In this document: positions 27,226 through 35,978 of the stretch, piece after piece | Numbering within the stretch: the first letter of the stretch is position 1 | Layout of the letters: each line of letters opens with the position of its first letter | Assembly (NCBI RefSeq): GCF_030816715.1 | Contig: NZ_JAUSYH010000001.1 | Coordinates: 6,138,001-6,202,000, forward strand | Direction: 5' to 3' | DNA length: 64,000 nucleotides | Source of the DNA: Streptomyces achromogenes | GTDB taxonomy: Bacteria; Actinomycetota; Actinomycetes; Streptomycetales; Streptomycetaceae | Position numbers and translations under genes: made by a program | The notes under the pieces: model-generated | Database searches by the model: none | The model's input: the letters and a program-made list of their open reading frames with translations, nothing else | Told to the model about the DNA's origin: nothing

Positions 27226-28058
27226 TGCGCCTCGACGTCGTCACGATCTTCCCCGAGTACCTGGAGCCGCTGAACGTCTCCCTCGTCGGCAAGGCACGCG
27301 CGCGCGGGCAGCTCGACGTGCACGTGCACGACCTGCGGGAGTGGACGTACGACCGGCACAACACGGTCGACGACACCCCCTACGGCGGCGGCCCCGGCAT
27401 GGTCATGAAGACCGACCCCTGGGGCGACGCCCTGGACACCGTCCTCGCCGACGGCTACGAAAAGGGCTCGCAGGCCCCCGCGATCGTCGTCCCGACCCCC
27501 AGCGGCCGGCCCTTCACCCAGGAACTGGCGGTCGAGCTGTCCGGGCGCCCCTGGCTGATCTTCACGCCGGCCCGCTACGAGGGCATCGACCGGCGGGTCG
27601 TCGACGAGTACGCCGCCCGGATCCCCGTCTACGAGGTCTCCATCGGCGACTACGTGCTGGCCGGCGGCGAGGCGGCCGTCCTCGTCGTCACCGAGGCCGT
27701 GGCACGGCTGCTGCCCGGCGTGCTCGGCAATGCCGAGTCCCACCGCGACGACTCCTTCGCCCCCGGCCCCATGGCCAACCTCCTCGAAGGCCCCGTCTAC
27801 ACCAAGCCTCCCGCCTGGCGCGGCCGGGAGATCCCCGAGGTGCTGCTCAGCGGCCACCACGGGAAGATCGCCCGATGGCGCCGTGACGAGGCCCTGCGAC
27901 GCACGACGGCCAACCGGCCCGACCTCATCGAGCGCTGCGCACCCGGGTCCTTCGACAAGAAGGACCGCGAGATGCTCTCCATCCTGGGCTGGACGCCCGA
28001 CCCGGAGGGCGCCCCCTACGGCCGATTTTGGCGCAGGACCGACGGCGTGGAAGAATAG
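27225..28058 (+). CDS. trmD: tRNA (guanine-N1)-methyltransferase TrmD
   Basis: A 277-residue SPOUT methyltransferase that makes m1G37 in tRNA. Visible motifs are the start MRLDVVTIFPEYLEPL, DDTPYGGGPGMVMK and the knot region PARYEGIDRRVVDEY with SIGDYVLAGGEAA. The ATG overlaps the rimM stop (TGATG), so the two are coupled. Confidence 0.97.
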   Translation: MRLDVVTIFPEYLEPLNVSLVGKARARGQLDVHVHDLREWTYDRHNTVDDTPYGGGPGMVMKTDPWGDALDTVLADGYEKGSQAPAIVVPTPSGRPFTQELAVELSGRPWLIFTPARYEGIDRRVVDEYAARIPVYEVSIGDYVLAGGEAAVLVVTEAVARLLPGVLGNAESHRDDSFAPGPMANLLEGPVYTKPPAWRGREIPEVLLSGHHGKIARWRRDEALRRTTANRPDLIERCAPGSFDKKDREMLSILGWTPDPEGAPYGRFWRRTDGVEE

Positions 28059-28195
28059 GTCGCTGTTGTGCGCCGTCCGGTGTGCGCCCCTGCCGCAGGG
28101 GGACACGACGCCCGCCTCGACGGGCACACGGCACTCAATCCCCGAACTTCTAGTTCCGTTGATGACCTGTGGCATCAGCGAAGAAAGCAGACGAA

Positions 28196-28546
28196 ATGTC
28201 TCACCTGCTCGACTCCGTCGACGCCGCGTCGCTGCGCAGCGACGTTCCGGCCTTCCGCCCGGGCGACACCGTCAACGTCCACGTGCGCGTCATCGAGGGC
28301 AACCGCTCCCGTGTCCAGCAGTTCAAGGGCGTGGTCATCCGCCGCCAGGGCGCCGGCGTCCGCGAGACCTTCACGGTCCGCAAGGTCTCCTTCTCCGTCG
28401 GCGTCGAGCGCACCTTCCCGGTGCACACCCCGATCGTCGAGAAGATCGAGCTCGTCACCCGCGGTGACGTGCGTCGCGCCAAGCTGTACTACCTCCGTGA
28501 GCTGCGCGGCAAGGCCGCGAAGATCAAGGAGAAGCGCGACAACTGA
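28196..28546 (+). CDS. rplS: 50S ribosomal protein L19
   Basis: A 116-residue L19, starting MSHLLDSVDAASLRSDVP, with the family core VHVRVIEGNRSRVQQFKG, RQGAGVRETFTVRK and GVERTFPVHTP. The ATG at 28196 is preferred to an upstream GTG at 28169, because length and N terminus then match streptomycete L19. A 137-base leader separates it from trmD. Confidence 0.97.
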   Translation: MSHLLDSVDAASLRSDVPAFRPGDTVNVHVRVIEGNRSRVQQFKGVVIRRQGAGVRETFTVRKVSFSVGVERTFPVHTPIVEKIELVTRGDVRRAKLYYLRELRGKAAKIKEKRDN

Positions 28547-28591
28547 GCGCCTTCCGGAGTTCATGGGCAGGCCGGATAACATCTGGCCCCG

Positions 28592-29323
28592 ATGGACACC
28601 GAAGCTCAGCCGACCTCGGAGCGCGATCGCTCCTCCCGCCCTTCCGTGGCCGCCGACGTCTCCCAGGAGACCGGCGGCCCGGAGGGACCGGAGGGACGGT
28701 CGCGTTTTGCGTGGGCGGAGCGGATCACGTCGTGGGTCCCCGGGGGCCGCTACAGCCTGACCGCGCTGGTCTGCCTGCTGTTTTTGCTCGTCCTCAACGC
28801 GTTCGTGGTGCAACCGTTCCAGATTCCCAGCGGATCCATGGAAAACGCGTTGAGGATCGGTGACCGCGTTCTCGTAAATAAGTTGGCGTACCGTTTCGGT
28901 GCCGAGCCGCGGCACGGCGACGTCGTCGTGTTCGACGGCACCGAGTACTTCGGGAACTCCGACTACATCAAGCGCGTCGTGGGTGTGGGGGGAGATCACG
29001 TGGTCTGCTGCGACAAGGAGGGGAGGATCCAGGTGAACGGCCGGTCGGTCGACGAGTCGACATTCCTGTATCCCGGCGACGGCCCGTCCACGGCCGCCTT
29101 CGACGTGGTCGTGCCCGACGACGCCCTGTTCGTCCTGGGCGACCACCGCAGCCGCTCCAGCGACTCCCGGGACCACCTGGGCTCCCCGGGCGGCGGCATG
29201 ATCCCGATCGACCATGTGATCGGCCGCGCCGACTGGATCGTCTGGCCCTTCGCCCACCTCACCCGCCTCTCGCGTCCGAGCGCCTACGCGCGCGTGCCCG
29301 GCTCGGAGGGCGCCCGTGGGTAA
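28592..29323 (+). CDS. sipW: Type I signal peptidase (SipW-like)
   Basis: A 243-residue S26 signal peptidase. It has one N-terminal membrane helix (LTALVCLLFLLVLNAFVV), then the catalytic Ser box IPSGSMENALRIGDRVLVN and the Lys box YIKRVVGVGGD, and box E GDHRSRSSDSR. It cleaves secretory signal peptides at the outer membrane face. It is first of four tandem paralogues, the sipWXYZ cluster known from S. lividans. It overlaps the next gene by eight bases. Confidence 0.94.
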   Translation: MDTEAQPTSERDRSSRPSVAADVSQETGGPEGPEGRSRFAWAERITSWVPGGRYSLTALVCLLFLLVLNAFVVQPFQIPSGSMENALRIGDRVLVNKLAYRFGAEPRHGDVVVFDGTEYFGNSDYIKRVVGVGGDHVVCCDKEGRIQVNGRSVDESTFLYPGDGPSTAAFDVVVPDDALFVLGDHRSRSSDSRDHLGSPGGGMIPIDHVIGRADWIVWPFAHLTRLSRPSAYARVPGSEGARG

Positions 29324-30413
29324 CCGCGGCAAGCCGCGCGGCCTCCCGGACAGCGCCGCGGACAACCTCCTGCCCACCGGCGTCCGGCGCACCTCGGGCC
29401 CGGGCCCCGGCCGCTCCCGCGCGGAGCGGCGCAAGCTGCAGCGCAAGGTCAAGCGCAAGCGCAGGCGCTCGGCCGTGCGGGAGATACCGCTGCTGGTCGG
29501 CGTCGCCGTCCTGATAGCCCTGGTGCTGAAGACCTTCCTGGTGCAGGCCTTCGTGATCCCGTCCGGCTCCATGGAGCAGACCATCCGGATCGGCGACCGC
29601 GTCCTGGTCGACAAGTTCACCCCGTGGTTCGGATCCAAGCCGGAGCGCGGGGACGTCGTCGTCTTCAAGGACCCCGGCGGCTGGCTCGACGACGAGCAGA
29701 CCACCGCCAAGAAGGCGGATCCGGTCGTCGTCAAGCAGGTCAAGGAAGGACTCACCTTCATCGGCCTGCTGCCGTCCGACAACGAGAAGGACCTCATCAA
29801 GCGCGTCGTCGGGGTGGGCGGCGACCACGTCAAGTGCTGTGACACGCAGGGGCGGGTCACCGTCAACGGCGTTCCCCTGGAAGAGGGAAGCTATCTCTAC
29901 CCCGGCAACACCCCCTCGGACGACCCGTTCGACATCACCGTCCCCCGGGGGCGGCTGTGGGTGATGGGCGACCACCGGGCCAACTCCGCCGATTCCAGGG
30001 CGCATCGCCACACCGACTACGGCGGCACCGTCTCGGAGGACGAGGTGGTCGGCCGGGCCATGGTGATCGCCTGGCCCCTCGGGCACTGGATCCGTCTCAA
30101 GGAACCGCAAACTTTCTCCTCGGTGACCGGCTCGGCCGTCGGGGCGACCGCCTCCGCCCAGCCGTCGCATAGGGTTGCTTCCGACGGTCCGAACGGATCG
30201 ATCGGAAGACTCCCGACCCCTGCGGAACTCCCGCTCGTTATGGGAGTGGTGGGCCTGCGCCGAATGTGGGGCAGGCAGCGGCACAAGGTGAGGAGTTGGC
30301 GTGGGGGATGTGGCGGTTGGCGCACGGTCCGGGCACGACGGCGAGGAGCACCGCGGACACCCCGTGGGCGCTGCCGACCCGGTCGCGGACAGCGCCGTGA
30401 CCTCCGGGAGTGA
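29316..30413 (+). CDS. sipX: Type I signal peptidase (SipX-like)
   Basis: A 365-residue S26 peptidase with a basic N terminus (KLQRKVKRKRRRSAVRE), one membrane helix, Ser box IPSGSMEQTIRIGDRVLVD, Lys box LIKRVVGVGGD and MGDHRANSADSR. The start GTG at 29316 overlaps sipW. The last 60 residues are Arg-rich and out of character (RSWRGGCGGWRTVRARRR), and this tail overlaps the sipY start region by 113 bases in another frame, so the C terminus may be a read-through past an ancestral stop. Confidence 0.9.
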   Translation: MGNRGKPRGLPDSAADNLLPTGVRRTSGPGPGRSRAERRKLQRKVKRKRRRSAVREIPLLVGVAVLIALVLKTFLVQAFVIPSGSMEQTIRIGDRVLVDKFTPWFGSKPERGDVVVFKDPGGWLDDEQTTAKKADPVVVKQVKEGLTFIGLLPSDNEKDLIKRVVGVGGDHVKCCDTQGRVTVNGVPLEEGSYLYPGNTPSDDPFDITVPRGRLWVMGDHRANSADSRAHRHTDYGGTVSEDEVVGRAMVIAWPLGHWIRLKEPQTFSSVTGSAVGATASAQPSHRVASDGPNGSIGRLPTPAELPLVMGVVGLRRMWGRQRHKVRSWRGGCGGWRTVRARRRGAPRTPRGRCRPGRGQRRDLRE

Positions 30414-31281
30414 ACCCTTGGCGGGCGGCGACGGTCCGCCGACGGACGAACCGCCCCGCACCGGCGGCGACGGTCCCGACGGCCCGGCGCCGAAGGCGAA
30501 GAAACCCCGCTCCTTCTGGAAGGAGCTGCCGATCCTGATCGGCATCGCGCTGGTTCTCGCGCTGCTGATCAAGACATTCCTGGTGCAGGCCTTCTCCATC
30601 CCGTCGGCCTCGATGGAGAACACCCTCAAGATCGGCGACCGGGTTCTCGTCGACAAACTGACCCCGTGGTTCGGCTCCGAGCCGGAACGCGGCGAGGTCA
30701 TCGTCTTCCACGATCCCGACAACTGGCTCGCGGGTGAGAACACCGTCGAGCCGAACGCCTTCCAGACCGTCCTCAGCTGGATCGGCCTGATGCCGTCGGC
30801 GGAGGAGAAGGACCTGATCAAGCGGGTCATCGGCGTCGGCGGCGACACCGTCGCCTGCAAGGGCACCGGCCCGCTCACGGTCAACGGCAAGGCGCTGAAC
30901 GAGCCGTACGTGTACCCCGGCAACACCCCGTGCAGCCAGGACGACCAGGGCGGCCAGTTCTCGGTGAAGGTCCCCAAGGGCTACGTCTGGGTCATGGGCG
31001 ACCACCGCCAGAACTCGCGGGACTCGCGTTACAACCAGTCGGACAAGAACCACGGCATGGTGCCCGTCGACCAGGTCGTCGGCCGTGCCATCGTCAAGGC
31101 CTGGCCGCTCACCCACTGGGGCACGCTGCCGGTGCCGGACACCTTCGAGCAGACCGGTCTGGGCGATCAGTCCGCGGCGTCCGCGGCCCTCACCGTCGCG
31201 CCGCAGGGTCTCGCCCTCGCCGGCGTCGTACCGGTGGTCCTGTGGCGGCGCCGGCGGAGCGGGGACTCCGGGACCCGGTGA
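30301..31281 (+). CDS. sipY: Type I signal peptidase (SipY-like)
   Basis: A 326-residue S26 peptidase: Ser box IPSASMENTLKIGDRVLVD, Lys box LIKRVIGVGGD, MGDHRQNSRDSR, an N-terminal helix and a probable C-terminal helix (GLALAGVVPVVLWRR). SipY is the main signal peptidase in S. lividans (from memory). The GTG at 30301 is chosen because GAGGAG lies about eight bases upstream, which makes it overlap sipX by 113 bases; GTG at 30397 would nearly remove the overlap but lacks a ribosome site. Confidence 0.9.
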   Translation: MGDVAVGARSGHDGEEHRGHPVGAADPVADSAVTSGSEPLAGGDGPPTDEPPRTGGDGPDGPAPKAKKPRSFWKELPILIGIALVLALLIKTFLVQAFSIPSASMENTLKIGDRVLVDKLTPWFGSEPERGEVIVFHDPDNWLAGENTVEPNAFQTVLSWIGLMPSAEEKDLIKRVIGVGGDTVACKGTGPLTVNGKALNEPYVYPGNTPCSQDDQGGQFSVKVPKGYVWVMGDHRQNSRDSRYNQSDKNHGMVPVDQVVGRAIVKAWPLTHWGTLPVPDTFEQTGLGDQSAASAALTVAPQGLALAGVVPVVLWRRRRSGDSGTR

Positions 31282-31285
31282 CCGC

Positions 31286-31307
31286 GGGGGCCCGTGCCCC
31301 GGCCCCC
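31286..31307 (+). terminator. Possible terminator between sipY and sipZ
   Basis: GGGGGCC (31286-31292) and GGCCCCC (31301-31307) can pair with an 8-base loop, five bases after sipY. This fits reports that sipWXY and sipZ belong to separate transcription units in S. lividans. Confidence 0.4.
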
Positions 31308-31432
31308 GGGCCCTCGTTCGGCAAACCCTTTCCCAAGCGTGTGACCTCGGCCTGCGAAGACCGGGCCGAACCGGGCGAGGCCGGGAGAGAGGGGCTGCCC
31401 GGTTTCGGTACCGCCGGGTAGGGTGCGGGTCC

Positions 31433-32209
31433 ATGGGTGGCGAGAGCACTACACGAACGGCCCCGCGCAGCGGCGGTGGCACCAGCAGCGGCCCGGTGGG
31501 CAGCCGGACCGGACAGCGACTGTCCGGGCTGGCCGTCGCACTGGGCCTCGTGCTGTTCCTCGGCGGGTTCGCCTGGGGAGCCCTGCTCTACCGGCCCTAC
31601 ACCGTGCCCACCAGCTCCATGAGCCCGACGATCGCCGCCGGCGACCGCGTGCTCGCCCAGCGCGTCGACGGCGCCGAGGTGCGCCGCGGGGACGTGGTCG
31701 TCTTCACCGACAAGACCTGGGCGAGCAACGCGCCCGTGGTCAAGCGCGTCGTCGCGGTCGGCGGCGACACGGTCTCCTGCTGCACCGACGGCAAGCTGAC
31801 CGTCAACGGCAAGCAGATCGAGGAACCGTATCTGCCGCCGGGCACCCTGGCCGAGATCAAGAACTTCCCGACCGTGAAGGTCCCCGACGGCAGGCTCTTC
31901 CTCCTCGGCGACGAGCGTCAGGGCTCCCTGGACTCCACCGCCCACCTCACCGACGCGGCCCAGGGCACGGTGGCGCGCAGCGCCGTCAAGGCCCGCGTCG
32001 ACGCCGTCGTCTGGCCCATGAAAGGCATGCTGAAGCGGCCCACGGGCTTCACGGACCTCGGCGCCCTCTCCGAGCCGGGCCCGCTGGGCACGATCGGCTG
32101 GCTGATCGTCGGCGGCGCCGTGCTGGTGCTCGGCGGCGGCGCGTACGGCCCGATCGCCAAGCGGACGGGCCGCCGCCGCACCCGGCCGGAGTCCGCCGGT
32201 GCCCGCTGA
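31433..32209 (+). CDS. sipZ: Type I signal peptidase (SipZ-like)
   Basis: A 258-residue S26 peptidase with helices at both ends (VALGLVLFLGGFAWGALLY and IGWLIVGGAVLVLGGGAYG). Ser box VPTSSMSPTIAAGDRVLAQ, Lys box VVKRVVAVGGD and LGDERQGSLDS in place of GDHR are seen. The ATG at 31433 lies 151 bases after sipY, and the ORF overlaps the NUDIX gene by 11 bases, so sipZ probably starts a new unit with it. Confidence 0.92.
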   Translation: MGGESTTRTAPRSGGGTSSGPVGSRTGQRLSGLAVALGLVLFLGGFAWGALLYRPYTVPTSSMSPTIAAGDRVLAQRVDGAEVRRGDVVVFTDKTWASNAPVVKRVVAVGGDTVSCCTDGKLTVNGKQIEEPYLPPGTLAEIKNFPTVKVPDGRLFLLGDERQGSLDSTAHLTDAAQGTVARSAVKARVDAVVWPMKGMLKRPTGFTDLGALSEPGPLGTIGWLIVGGAVLVLGGGAYGPIAKRTGRRRTRPESAGAR

Positions 32210-32735
32210 GCCGGCGGAGGAGCCGACCGGCGGGGGCGTCGACTCCTACGAGGGCGGCCTGCGCAAGGTGGCGCGGGTCGTCCTGCTCGACCCGCAGGAC
32301 CGCATCCTGCTGCTGCACGGTCATGAACCGGACGACCCCGCCGACCGCTGGTGGTTCACGCCCGGCGGTGGTGTGGAGGGCGACGAGACCCGTGAGGAGG
32401 CCGCTCTGCGGGAACTCGTCGAGGAGACCGGCATCACCGAGGTGGACCTCGGTCCCGTGCTGTGGCGGCGGATGTGCTCCTTCCCCTTCGCGGGCCGCCG
32501 CTGGGACCAGGACGAGTGGTACTACCTCGCCCGGACGACGGTGACGGCGACCCGGGCGACGGCCCTGACCGAGCTGGAACGGCGCAGTGTCGCCGGAGCG
32601 CGCTGGTGGACGTGTCAGGAACTGACCCAGGCACATGAGACGGTGTATCCGACCAGACTCGCCGAGCTGCTGCGCAGGCTGCTCGACGAAGGTCCTCCGG
32701 CCGGACCGGTGACCCTTGACACGGAAATCGTCTAG
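32199..32735 (+). CDS. NUDIX hydrolase
   Basis: A 178-residue protein with a complete Nudix box, GGGVEGDETREEAALRELVEETG (split here: G-x5-E-x7-REL-x2-EE-x-G), preceded by RWWFTPG. It hydrolyses a nucleoside diphosphate linked to another moiety; the substrate is unknown. The GTG at 32199 overlaps the sipZ stop, so translation is likely coupled. Confidence 0.92.
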   Translation: MPAEPAEEPTGGGVDSYEGGLRKVARVVLLDPQDRILLLHGHEPDDPADRWWFTPGGGVEGDETREEAALRELVEETGITEVDLGPVLWRRMCSFPFAGRRWDQDEWYYLARTTVTATRATALTELERRSVAGARWWTCQELTQAHETVYPTRLAELLRRLLDEGPPAGPVTLDTEIV

Positions 32736-32791
32736 GGGCGCTCGGGACTGGCGCACAATGGGGGGATCGCACGGCTGAAGGGGAACATGCC

Positions 32792-33100
32792 ATGAGCGCC
32801 GAGGACCTCGAGAAGTACGAGACCGAGATGGAGCTGAAGCTCTACCGGGAGTACCGCGATGTCGTCGGTCTGTTCAAATACGTGATCGAGACCGAGCGTC
32901 GTTTCTATCTGACCAACGACTACGAGATGCAGGTGCACTCGGTCCAGGGCGAGGTGTTCTTCGAGGTATCGATGGCTGATGCCTGGGTGTGGGACATGTA
33001 CAGGCCGGCCCGCTTCGTGAAGCAGGTGCGGGTCCTCACGTTCAAGGACGTGAACATCGAGGAGCTGAACAAGAGCGACCTGGAGCTTCCGGGAAGCTGA
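32792..33100 (+). CDS. DUF2469 family protein
   Basis: A 102-residue acidic protein, MSAEDLEKYETEMELKLYRE, with the actinobacterial DUF2469 sequence EYRDVVGLFKYVIETERRFYL and AWVWDMYRPARFVKQVRVLTFKD. It is widely conserved and usually located between a NUDIX or rnhB gene and yraN. Its function is unknown. Its ATG is preceded by GGGGAAC. No cysteine or catalytic motif is evident. Confidence 0.9.
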   Translation: MSAEDLEKYETEMELKLYREYRDVVGLFKYVIETERRFYLTNDYEMQVHSVQGEVFFEVSMADAWVWDMYRPARFVKQVRVLTFKDVNIEELNKSDLELPGS

Positions 33101-33309
33101 GCCCCGCTGCGCTTTTGCCGAGTGCCCGCCGAGTGCCTGTCGTGTGTCTGCTGAGTGGCCGCCGCGTGCGCGCTGAGTGCCCCGGTCGGGCCGGCTGAGC
33201 CGGATTCCCTCGCACAGGTGACGGAGTTCTCCACAGTCGCCGGCCTGTCCACCAAGATCCTTTCGTTGGAGGCGGATGCGTGAGCGTTGGCACCGGAGGT
33301 GGTGCCGAC

Positions 33310-33681
33310 ATGAACGCACAGCTGGCACGTGGTGCACTCGGCAGGTACGGCGAGGAGCTGGCCGCCCGGCGGCTGGCCGAGACCGGGATGACGGTCCTGC
33401 AGCGCAACTGGCGCTGCGGCAGGACCGGTGAGATCGACATCGTCGCGAGGGACGGCGAGGTGCTGGTGGTCTGCGAGGTGAAGACCCGCAGGGACGGCGG
33501 CTTCCAGCATCCGATGGCGGCGGTGACGCCGGAGAAGGCGCAGCGCCTGCGCGGACTGGCCGAGCGCTGGATCCAGGCACACGGCGGAGCCCCGCCGGGA
33601 GGCGTCCGGATCGACCTGGTCGGCGTGGTTCTGCCGCGCCGCGGAGCCGCCGTCGTGCAGCACGCGCGGGGGGTGGCCTGA
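33310..33681 (+). CDS. YraN family (UPF0102) nuclease-fold protein
   Basis: A 123-residue protein with the restriction-endonuclease-like core GEIDIVARDGEVLVVCEVKTR, in which the D, the E and the K of EVK match a PD-(D/E)xK active site. The family is often found beside comM and dprA, as here, hinting at DNA processing. The ATG at 33310 has GGAGGTGG at 33296; a GTG at 33280 is an in-frame alternative. Only one base separates it from the comM start. Confidence 0.88.
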   Translation: MNAQLARGALGRYGEELAARRLAETGMTVLQRNWRCGRTGEIDIVARDGEVLVVCEVKTRRDGGFQHPMAAVTPEKAQRLRGLAERWIQAHGGAPPGGVRIDLVGVVLPRRGAAVVQHARGVA

Positions 33682-34654
33682 GATGGGCTTCGCGCGTACG
33701 TGTGCGGTGGCGCTGGTGGGCGTCGAGGGCGTCGTCGTCGAGGTCCAGGCCGACCTCGAACCCGGAGTGGCGGCGTTCACCCTGGTGGGGCTGCCGGACA
33801 AGAGCCTGAGCGAGAGCCGGGACCGGGTGAGGGCGGCGGTGGTGAACTCGGGCGGCGAGTGGCCGCAGAAGAAGCTCACGGTGGGCCTCAGTCCGGCCTC
33901 CGTGCCCAAAGGCGGATCGGGGTTCGATCTCGCTGTCGCTTGTGCGGTGCTCGGCGCGGCCGAACGGATCGACCCGAGGGTGCTCGCCGACATCGTGATG
34001 ATCGGCGAGCTGGGCCTGGACGGACGCGTGCGGCCGGTGCGGGGCGTCCTCCCCGCGGTGCTGGCCGCCGCCACCGCCGGATACGAACAGGTGGTCGTGC
34101 CCGAGAGCGCCGCCGCCGAGGCCGCGCTGGTGCCGGGCGTCTCCGTGCTCGGAGTGCGCAGCCTGCGGCAGCTGATCGCCGTCCTCGCGGACGAGCCCGT
34201 GCCGGAGGAGGATCCGGACGAGGCGGGCCGCCCGGATCCGCTGCTGGCCGGCCTGCGGATGCCGGGCACGGGCGAGGCCACCGGCATGGGCACCGCCCAC
34301 CCGGACCAGGAACACGACCTGGCGGACGTGGTCGGCCAGCGTTCGGCGCGCACCGCGGTGGAGGTGGCCGCCGCGGGCGGACACCACCTGTTCCTGGAAG
34401 GCCCGCCCGGCGCCGGCAAGACGATGCTCGCGGAGCGCCTGCCGGCGGTGCTGCCCAGGCTGTGCAGGGAGGAGTCGCTGGAGGTCACGGCGGTGCACTC
34501 GGTGGCCGGCCTGCTGCCCCCGGGCAAGCCCCTGATCGACGTGCCCCCGTACTGCGCCCCGCACCACTCGGCCACGATGCAGTCCCTGGTCGGCGGCGGC
34601 GCCGGCGTCGCCCGCCCCGGCGCGGTCTCCCTGGCCCACCGGGGCGTGCTCTTC

Positions 34655-34670
34655 CTCGACTTTAGCGACC
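34655..34670. other. Left junction of the element (attL-like)
   Basis: CTCGAC (34655-34660, still comM) abuts TTTAGCGACC (34661-34670), one copy of the terminal inverted repeat. The matching right end is 56466-56481. A circularised element would place GGTCGCTAAA and TTTAGCGACC around a 6-base spacer, the form of a tyrosine-recombinase core site. Confidence 0.8.
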
Positions 34671-34712
34671 ACCGACTGCGTGCCCGTGTCACTCGTCGAG
34701 GTGGACTTTGGG

Positions 34713-34722
34713 CGCGTCGCGT
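34713..34722. repeat. Left subterminal repeat of the element
   Basis: CGCGTCGCGT begins 52 bases inside the left end. The same 10-mer occurs in inverted orientation about 45 bases inside the right end (56421-56430). This arrangement suits recombinase arm sites, though in GC-rich DNA a chance match is possible. Confidence 0.45.
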
Positions 34723-34784
34723 GGGTCTTTAGCTAACGGTTTGTTTCTGTTCATCACGTATGTGACGGATCGGAAGGAACCCTA

Positions 34785-35978
34785 GTGAGAAGCACGTTGG
34801 TGCTGGAAGATTTGCGCGTCCAGAAGATCAGATACTCCGACGGAAGCTGGGCATTCTCGATCGTCTGGCCGGACTGCACGGCCGACGAAGAAGCCGAAAG
34901 CTATCTGCGCCAGTACGAGGGTTCGGGCTCCCAGGAGCCGTACGCCTACTACCTCGTCGATCACCTTCGGTGGCGCATCCGCGAGGGCCTGACCACGCAG
35001 ACGACCACACTCCAGGATCTGAAGCGCTACCAGGGGGCGGTGGGGGCACAGGTGCCGATGCCGTACGGGCAGCCGTGGCGGGTGCCGCCGAAGCGTCCGT
35101 ACGGCACGGCAGCCCTGTCGATCTCGGCGACCGTCCTGAAGGGCTTCTACCTGCACCAGTGCGTCAAACGCGGCATCAACAACGAACTACGCGAGGCGCT
35201 GGGCGTGTCCCGCCTTCCCACCACGGCGGACCGCAGGAGGGCCTTCCTGGGGCATGTGAAGACCTCGATGCCGTCCAACCCGCTGGCTCCTCCGAATAGC
35301 CCGCGGCGACGGCACCCGAAAATGCTGCCGGACGGGGCCCGGCCGGAACTGCTGAGCTCGGTGAACACCGCCCGTGACGAGATGGTCGTGACTTGGCTCT
35401 CCGACTCGACGTTGAGGATCGGCGGCCTGACCGGCTTGCACCTGGTCGATCTGCACATGCGGGAGAACGCGGACTGCGGCGAGTGCAAGAGTCCGCACGT
35501 CCACGTCTGCCACCGGCAGAACAACCCGAACCGGGCCAGGGCGAAGAAGAAGGAGGACTGGAGCCTGACGGACGGTGTGATCTGCGGCGGAGAGATCTAC
35601 CGAGTGAGCCCGGCAATGGTCAGCTCCTACTTCAAGTACATGACGACCGAGTACACGAAGCACGCCACAGGGCACGGCATGTTCCTGATCCAACTGTCCG
35701 GTCCGACCACCGGCGAGCCGTGGACCGCGGACGCGGCCCGCGGAATGCTGCGGCGGGCAGGGCGACGGGCCAAACTGCCCGGCCGTATCAAGCCGCACGC
35801 GTTCCGACACACGACCACGTCGAAAATCCTGGACGCCGCGAACGGCGACCCGCTCGTGGCCAAGGCTGCGGGAAACTGGGCGTCCGCCGCGATGGTCGAT
35901 GAGGTGTACGGGCACCCGGACCTGCACTCCCCGGAGTTCTCCGCGGCCCTGACCGAGGTCTGGGGGGACTCGAAGTGA
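34785..35978 (+). CDS. tnpA: Tyrosine recombinase, TnpA-like
   Basis: A 397-residue site-specific recombinase. Box I Arg is in DSTLRIGGLTGLHLVDL (about 206-222), the HxxR box is PHAFRHTTTSK (about 338-348) and the catalytic Tyr is in MVDEVYGHPD (Tyr375). It is first in a three-gene operon with a second tyrosine recombinase and a DUF6262 protein, the order of Tn554 tnpA-tnpB-tnpC. GGAAGGAA lies about ten bases before the GTG start. It presumably cleaves at the element ends within or beside the 6-bp spacer. Confidence 0.9.
   Translation: MRSTLVLEDLRVQKIRYSDGSWAFSIVWPDCTADEEAESYLRQYEGSGSQEPYAYYLVDHLRWRIREGLTTQTTTLQDLKRYQGAVGAQVPMPYGQPWRVPPKRPYGTAALSISATVLKGFYLHQCVKRGINNELREALGVSRLPTTADRRRAFLGHVKTSMPSNPLAPPNSPRRRHPKMLPDGARPELLSSVNTARDEMVVTWLSDSTLRIGGLTGLHLVDLHMRENADCGECKSPHVHVCHRQNNPNRARAKKKEDWSLTDGVICGGEIYRVSPAMVSSYFKYMTTEYTKHATGHGMFLIQLSGPTTGEPWTADAARGMLRRAGRRAKLPGRIKPHAFRHTTTSKILDAANGDPLVAKAAGNWASAAMVDEVYGHPDLHSPEFSAALTEVWGDSK

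Larger units (their letters stand above)
33683..34732 (+). pseudogene. comM: comM/yifB (Mg-chelatase-like AAA ATPase), 5' half cut by the inserted element
   Basis: The first 326 codons (33683-34660) are a normal YifB/ComM N terminus: a ribosomal S5-fold/LonC-like part (LVGLPDKSLSESRDRVRAAV) and the AAA Walker A GPPGAGKTMLAERLP. The frame then runs 24 residues into foreign DNA and stops at 34732. The break falls inside Walker B, GVLFLD|E: the Asp codon is on this side and the Glu codon begins the 3' half at 56482. The product keeps ATP-binding residues but lacks Walker B Glu, sensor and C-terminal domain. In Gram-negatives ComM is a branch-migration helicase in natural transformation; its role in Streptomyces is unknown. 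Confidence 0.93.

Noticed and set aside
32716..32721. TTGACA as the -35 box of the DUF2469 gene
   Set aside because: No -10 hexamer at 16-18 bases downstream; it lies in the end of the NUDIX reading frame.
34655..34670. Insertion at a tRNA gene 3' end
   Set aside because: Neither junction contains tRNA sequence; both flanks are comM coding sequence.
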